Under the pieces are notes generated by a model that worked only from the letters and a program-made list of their open reading frames with translations, was not told the DNA's origin and did not search any database. 64,000 nucleotides of DNA from positions 2,666,001-2,730,000 of the forward strand of contig NZ_CP088923.1 of assembly GCF_021545845.1 (NCBI RefSeq), written 5' to 3'. Below, piece by piece: positions 58,742 through 64,000 of the stretch (position 1 is the first letter of the stretch; the number at the start of each line of letters is the position of its first letter). The DNA is from Rhodanobacter thiooxydans. GTDB lineage: Bacteria; Pseudomonadota; Gammaproteobacteria; Xanthomonadales; Rhodanobacteraceae. Made by a program: the position numbers and the translations under genes.

Positions 58742-59752
58742 CTACAGTGTCGAGGCCAGCTCGCGCACCACCACCGTGGCGTACGTGCCGGCTGGCAGCT
58801 CGAACGACAGTTCCAGCGCGTCGTCGTCCAGCCAGCGCCAGTGCAGGTCTTTCGGCAGCAGACGCAGCGGGCGGCGCTCCTGCTCCATCCGCGCCGCAGC
58901 GAGACCGGCGGCCAGGTCGTCGTTCGCCGCAGCGACTTCGCGCTCGAGCGCGCCGGCCTCGCCGGTGGCGGGCGGCTCGCCCTGCCCCCACAACGGGCCG
59001 GACGGATGGATGTCGGCGCGCGCCAGCCGTTCGGCCAGCACGTCGGTGAACGGTTCCGGGCCGAACCAGGAGCGCGAGCCGGCCAGCGACCAGATCTCGC
59101 CATCCAGTGGCGTGTCCCAGGCGACACGCCCGACCCGCGCCGCCAGCACGGCGTTGAAGATGTGCGAACGGGCGGCCGACAGCAGAAACGAACGCTGGTC
59201 GCGGTCCACCCGGCGCCCCCCGAACATCGCCCGCGCCTGCGCCACGTTACCGCCCTCGCGGCCAAAGCGCTGCTCGCCGAAATAGTTGGGCACGCCGCGC
59301 GCGGCGATCTGCGTCAGCACCTGTTCCGCTGCGGCGCGGTCGCCGGCCACTTCGCGCAGCACCAGCACGAAGCGATTGCCGCGCAAGGCGCCGCGCTTCA
59401 GCTTGCGTGCATGCCGCGTCGCCGCCAGCACCTTCACGTCGGCATGCGGGAAAGCCGACCAGTCCGGATCGGGCTTGCCCGCCAGCTGCACCGAGAACAT
59501 CTGGCGGGTGACCGCGTGGCGGTCCTTCAGCCCCGCGTAGCCCACCGCGACCGGCGGCACGCCAGCGAACTTCGCCAGCTCGCGCGCCACCCAGTCGGTG
59601 TTCGCGCCGCGCTTCTCCACCCACAGCAGGGCGTGTTCACCGCTGCCGTCGGCGTCGTAGCCAAGGATCTCCTCGACCTGAAAATCCTCCGGCATGCTGC
59701 GCAGCCGGGCGGCAAGAGGCGGAGTGCCGTGGGCGTAGGGAAGTTCTTGCAT
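58742..59752 (-). CDS. truD: tRNA pseudouridine(13) synthase TruD
   Basis: 336 aa. Converts U13 of tRNA-Glu. The catalytic Asp is D77 in GYAGLKDRHAVTRQ. The family motifs PEDFQVEEI, GALRGNRFVLVLRE and GVPNYFGEQRFGREGGNVAQ are present. In other gammaproteobacteria truD sits between ispF and surE; here mgtE lies between ispF and truD. Confidence 0.95.
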   Translation of the reverse strand: MQELPYAHGTPPLAARLRSMPEDFQVEEILGYDADGSGEHALLWVEKRGANTDWVARELAKFAGVPPVAVGYAGLKDRHAVTRQMFSVQLAGKPDPDWSAFPHADVKVLAATRHARKLKRGALRGNRFVLVLREVAGDRAAAEQVLTQIAARGVPNYFGEQRFGREGGNVAQARAMFGGRRVDRDQRSFLLSAARSHIFNAVLAARVGRVAWDTPLDGEIWSLAGSRSWFGPEPFTDVLAERLARADIHPSGPLWGQGEPPATGEAGALEREVAAANDDLAAGLAAARMEQERRPLRLLPKDLHWRWLDDDALELSFELPAGTYATVVVRELASTL

Positions 59753-59770
59753 GAGGAAAATAGTTTCTTA

Positions 59771-59880
59771 GGGCGTCATTCCCGCGCAAGCGGGAATCCA
59801 TTTTGACGCGTGACTGAAGAGCAGGATGGATTCCCGCTTGACCAGCCCTTCGGCTGTTGAGCGCCGCGGGAATGACGCCC
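59771..59880. repeat. REP-like element between mgtE and truD, nested arms
   Basis: Outer arms GGGCGTCATTCCCGCG (59771-59786) and 59865-59880 are perfect complements. Inside, CGGGAATCCAT (59791-59801) pairs with ATGGATTCCCG (59826-59836), and AGCCCTTCGGCT (59844-59855) forms a third hairpin. A composite of two GTCATTCCCGC units in opposite orientation. Confidence 0.75.
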
Positions 59881-59928
59881 CGCCAGCTTGGGGTTCGACA
59901 ACCTGGAACCAGGTCCGGCAGGTAGTGG

Positions 59929-61323
59929 TTACATCAGGAACACCGTCGCCAGCCCCAGGAAAATGAAGAAGCCGCCGCTGTCGGTCATCGCGGTGATCAG
60001 CACACTGGAACCCAGCGCCGGGTCACGGCCGAACTTCGTCATCAGCACCGGGATACCGACGCCGACGAACGCCGCCAGCAGCAAGTTCAGCGTCATCGCC
60101 GCGGTCATCACCAGGCCCAGCGAGACACTGTCGTACAGCAGCCACGCGACAACACCGATCACCCCGCCCCAGACCAGCCCGTTCAGCAGCGACACGGTCA
60201 GCTCCTTGCGCCACAGCCGCTTGGCGCTTTCGGCGGTGATCTGGTTCAGTGCCAGCGCGCGCACGATCATGGTGGTGGTCTGGTTGCCGGAGTTGCCGCC
60301 AATGCCGGCCACGATCGGCATCAGCGCGGCCAGCGCCACCAGCCGCTCGATCGAGCCCTCGAACAAGCCGATCACGCGCGAGGCGATGAAGGCGGTGACC
60401 AGGTTGATCGCCAGCCAGGCCCAGCGGTTCTTCAGCGAAGCCCACACCGAGGCGAAGATGTCCTCCTCCTCGCGCAGGCCGCCGCGGCTGAGTGCCTCGC
60501 TCTCGCCTTCCTCGCGGATCACGTCGACCATCGCGTCGATGGTGATGCGGCCAATCAGGTGGCCACGCTCGTCGACCACCGGCGCGGTCACCAGGTCGTA
60601 GCGTTCGAACGCCTGCGCCACGTCGTAGGCGTCGTCGGTGGGGTGGAAGGTGTTGACGTCCGGCGCCATCACCGCGCTGACCATCTTCTCCGGCGGATTG
60701 ACCAGCAGCCAGTGCAGCGGCAGCACGCCGGTGAGCAGGTTGCCGTGGTTGATCACGAACAGCTTGTCGGTCTGCGCGGGCAGCTCGTCGAAGCGGCGCA
60801 GGTAGCGCAGCACCACCTCCAGGCTGACGTCCTCGCGGATGGTGACCATCTCGAAATCCATCAGTGCGCCGACCTGGTCCTCCTCGTAGGACAGCGCCGA
60901 CTGCACCTGCTCGCGCTGCTGCGTGTCCAGGCTGGCCATCAGCTCAGGCAGCACCGCGGTGGGCAGGTCCTCGACCAGGTCGGCCAGCTCGTCCGCGTCC
61001 AGCGGCTCGACCGCGGCGAGGATCTCATGGCGGTCCATGTCCGCGATCAGCGATTCGCGCACCGCGTCGGAGACTTCCAGCAGGATCTCGCCGTCGCGGT
61101 CGGCCTTGACCAGCTGCCAGACCGCCAGGCGATCGTCCAGCGGCAGCGATTCGAGGATGAAGGCGATGTCGGCCGGGTGCAGCTCGTCCAGCTGCTGGCG
61201 TAGATCCGCCAGCACCTCGGCCGGCAGGCGGCCGTCCTCCTCATGCCGGTGCAGCAGGTCGACGATGGTTTCGAGCTGGTCGTGCAGCCGGCTTGCGGCG
61301 CTGCGGGCTTCCAGCTCGATCAC
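59929..61323 (-). CDS. mgtE: Magnesium transporter MgtE
   Basis: 464 aa with a GTG start at 61323: GGAG lies 5 nt upstream and GTGA overlaps the ispF stop; an ATG at 61344 inside ispF has no such site. Mg2+ channel/transporter of the inner membrane. The N-terminal acidic superhelical domain ([20 protein letters not shown]), two CBS domains (~130-250: [34 protein letters not shown]) and five hydrophobic helices follow. The pore signature [19 protein letters not shown] is present. The CBS domains sense intracellular Mg2+. Coupled to the isoprenoid genes ispD-ispF by overlap. Confidence 0.95.
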   Translation of the reverse strand: MIELEARSAASRLHDQLETIVDLLHRHEEDGRLPAEVLADLRQQLDELHPADIAFILESLPLDDRLAVWQLVKADRDGEILLEVSDAVRESLIADMDRHEILAAVEPLDADELADLVEDLPTAVLPELMASLDTQQREQVQSALSYEEDQVGALMDFEMVTIREDVSLEVVLRYLRRFDELPAQTDKLFVINHGNLLTGVLPLHWLLVNPPEKMVSAVMAPDVNTFHPTDDAYDVAQAFERYDLVTAPVVDERGHLIGRITIDAMVDVIREEGESEALSRGGLREEEDIFASVWASLKNRWAWLAINLVTAFIASRVIGLFEGSIERLVALAALMPIVAGIGGNSGNQTTTMIVRALALNQITAESAKRLWRKELTVSLLNGLVWGGVIGVVAWLLYDSVSLGLVMTAAMTLNLLLAAFVGVGIPVLMTKFGRDPALGSSVLITAMTDSGGFFIFLGLATVFLM

Positions 61324-61793
61324 GAGCGCTCCAACAGGACGCATGCCTGCGCGGCAATACCCTCGCCGCGGCCGCAGAAGCCGAGATTTTCCGTGGTGGT
61401 GGCTTTCACGCTGATGCGACCGACTTCGCAGCCCAGGTCGGCGGCGAGGTTCCCGCGCATCGCCTGCGCGTGCGGCCCGACCTTCGGCGCTTCGCCGATC
61501 ACGGTGACATCGGCGTTGCCCAGCGTGTAGCCGTGCTGCGCCATCAGCATCGCCGCGTGGCGCAGGAACTGGCGGCTGTCGGCATCGCGCCAGCGCTCGT
61601 CGGTGGGCGGGAAGTGCTGGCCGATGTCGCCCAGCGCGAGCGCGCCGAAAATCGCGTCGCACAGCGCGTGGATCACCACGTCGCCGTCCGAGTGCGCCAC
61701 CACGCCGCGGCGATACGGCACGCGCACGCCGCCGAGGGTGACGTGGTCGCCCTCGCCGAATGCATGTACGTCGAAACCCTGTCCTATACGCAT
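61320..61793 (-). CDS. ispF: 2-C-methyl-D-erythritol 2,4-cyclodiphosphate synthase
   Basis: 157 aa. Fifth step of the MEP isoprenoid pathway. Metal ligands D8 and H10 are in GQGFDVHAF and H42 is in [16 protein letters not shown]34 lies in VAHSDGD. The C-terminal region [20 protein letters not shown] is typical. The start shares one base with the ispD stop and the stop overlaps mgtE. Confidence 0.97.
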   Translation of the reverse strand: MRIGQGFDVHAFGEGDHVTLGGVRVPYRRGVVAHSDGDVVIHALCDAIFGALALGDIGQHFPPTDERWRDADSRQFLRHAAMLMAQHGYTLGNADVTVIGEAPKVGPHAQAMRGNLAADLGCEVGRISVKATTTENLGFCGRGEGIAAQACVLLERS

Positions 61794-62488
61794 TACGTCG
61801 TCCTGGAAAGCATGAACTCGGCCAGCGCGAAATCCGCCGCCGTGGTCACCTTGATGTTGTCCTCAGCGCCTTCGACCAGCCGCGGCGCGAAGCCGGCCTG
61901 CTCCATCGCCATCGCCTCGTCGCTGACGTTCACGCCGCGCCGTGCCGCCTCGCGCAACGCCGTCGCCAGTTGACCACGGCGGAACATCTGCGGCGTGAAG
62001 GCACGCCAACGCAGCTCGCGCGGCTCGGTCAGCGCGCTGCGCCCGGCCGCATCCGCCCGCTTCAGCGTGTCGCGCAGCGGCGCACCGAGCAGTCCGCCGT
62101 CACCGGCGCCGGCCAGCTCGATCAGCTTGCCGATGTCGGCCAGCCGCACGCAGGGCCGCGCGGCATCGTGCACCAGCACGAAGTCGTCCGCGCCCACCGA
62201 CACCGGCAGCGCGTCGATCCCGGCCAGTACCGAATCGCTGCGCTCGACGCCGCCGACCGCGGTCAGCACCGGCTTGCCGTTGAGGCAATCGACGCCGGGC
62301 CACCGTGCATCACTGGCGGCCAGCGTCACCAGCAGGCCGCCGATCCACGGATGCGCGGCGAGCCGTTCCAGCGTGTGCGCGATCAGCGGCCGCCCAGCCA
62401 GCGGCAGGTATTGCTTCGGGCAGTCACCGCCGACCCGTGTGCCACGCCCCGCGGCGGGCACCACGCACCACAGCGTCGGCGCGCTCAT
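61793..62488 (-). CDS. ispD: 2-C-methyl-D-erythritol 4-phosphate cytidylyltransferase
   Basis: 231 aa. Third step of the MEP pathway, coupling MEP to CTP. The CTP-binding loop [29 protein letters not shown] and the C-terminal [18 protein letters not shown] are present. The usual Gln of the Q-TPQ-F motif is replaced: the segment reads RAFTPQMF. Overlaps ftsB upstream (ATGA) and ispF downstream (1 nt). Confidence 0.95.
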   Translation of the reverse strand: MSAPTLWCVVPAAGRGTRVGGDCPKQYLPLAGRPLIAHTLERLAAHPWIGGLLVTLAASDARWPGVDCLNGKPVLTAVGGVERSDSVLAGIDALPVSVGADDFVLVHDAARPCVRLADIGKLIELAGAGDGGLLGAPLRDTLKRADAAGRSALTEPRELRWRAFTPQMFRRGQLATALREAARRGVNVSDEAMAMEQAGFAPRLVEGAEDNIKVTTAADFALAEFMLSRTT

Positions 62489-62820
62489 GGCGACCCGGCA
62501 GGCTTGGCGGGCGGCGGTGGCGGCAACGCACTGCCGGCGCGGGCCGGCTGCTCGACCACCTGGTAGAACACCTCGCCCGGCTTGATCAGACCCAGCTCGG
62601 TGCGTGCACGCGCCTCGACCGCCTGGTCGCCGTGCTTCAGGTCCAGCACGTCGGCACCGACCGCCTGGTTGCGCTGCAGCAGCTTCGTGTTCTCGTCGGC
62701 CTGCTTCTTCACCGCCACGCGCAAGGCGTCCACCTCATGCATGCTGCCACTGCCGGTCCACAGCTTCAGCTGCAGGCCGATCAGCAGCAGGAGCAGAACC
62801 AGGGCGACCCAGCGCAGCAT
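62485..62820 (-). CDS. ftsB: Cell division protein FtsB
   Basis: 111 aa. Bitopic septal protein of the FtsQLB complex. One N-terminal transmembrane helix (VALVLLLLLIGLQLKLW), a coiled coil (VDALRVAVKKQADENTKLLQ) and RARTELGLIKPGEVFYQVVE, the conserved end region, are seen. The tail is Pro-rich. It lies 10 nt downstream of eno and overlaps ispD, the standard eno-ftsB-ispD-ispF order. Confidence 0.95.
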   Translation of the reverse strand: MLRWVALVLLLLLIGLQLKLWTGSGSMHEVDALRVAVKKQADENTKLLQRNQAVGADVLDLKHGDQAVEARARTELGLIKPGEVFYQVVEQPARAGSALPPPPPAKPAGSP

Positions 62821-62830
62821 GGGCGGCCGT

Positions 62831-64000
<1,170 letters not shown>

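Overview
The window is high-GC, densely packed chromosomal DNA from a gammaproteobacterium, most likely of the Xanthomonadales/Lysobacterales (Rhodanobacteraceae-like, e.g. Rhodanobacter or Dyella). This rests on gene order: rpoE-rseA-mucD, rnc-DUF4845-lepB-lepA, hupB-tRNA-ppiD beside lon-clpX-clpP-tig, and eno-ftsB-ispD-ispF. It also rests on protein similarity as I recognise it and on the intergenic GGGATTCGGGAT-type inverted repeats. No database search was run.

Layout. 1-11.4 kb: partial exported AsmA/YdbH-like protein, a receiver/Hpt-like regulator, recO-era-rnc-DUF4845-lepB-lepA, and the envelope-stress set degP/mucD, rseA, rpoE with an autoregulatory sigma-E promoter. 11.4-22 kb: a multidomain GGDEF-EAL protein with a small unknown partner, a fatty-acid oxidation fusion enzyme, DUF2058, slyX, UDP-glucose dehydrogenase, an FKBP isomerase and a CPA2 antiporter. 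22-31.7 kb: tRNA-Ala/Glu/Asp, DUF1249, divergent ppsR/ppsA, tRNA-Ser inside a long palindrome, a PP2C phosphatase, methyltransferase-rnhA-dnaQ and gloB-mltD. 31.9-40.8 kb: ppiD, tRNA-Asp, tRNA-Val, hupB, lon, clpX, clpP, tig, tRNA-Leu.

41.17-50.54 kb is a genomic island in tRNA-Lys(CTT). An exact 48-bp copy of the tRNA 3' half lies at the left end and the intact tRNA at the right end. It carries a sulfate ABC transporter (sbp-cysT-cysW-cysA), a truncated porin-like gene and a frameshifted gene remnant. Between two ~101-bp direct repeats it carries a visibly lower-GC four-gene module: a cyclase-like protein, facing two Cys-rich (zinc-ribbon-like) proteins that flank a eukaryotic-like Ser/Thr kinase. 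I see no integrase. This module is the best candidate for an undescribed system.

50.5-51.1 kb holds five tRNAs (Lys, His, Arg, Pro, Arg) with a good promoter. 51.4-64 kb: ftsH, rlmE, yhbY, an Mth938-like protein, nlpD, a DedA-family gene, pcm, surE, an Smr protein, truD, mgtE, ispF, ispD, ftsB and partial enolase. Outside the island the content is core housekeeping (translation, RNA processing, proteolysis, envelope biogenesis, isoprenoid synthesis) with many 1-8 nt overlaps between neighbouring genes.
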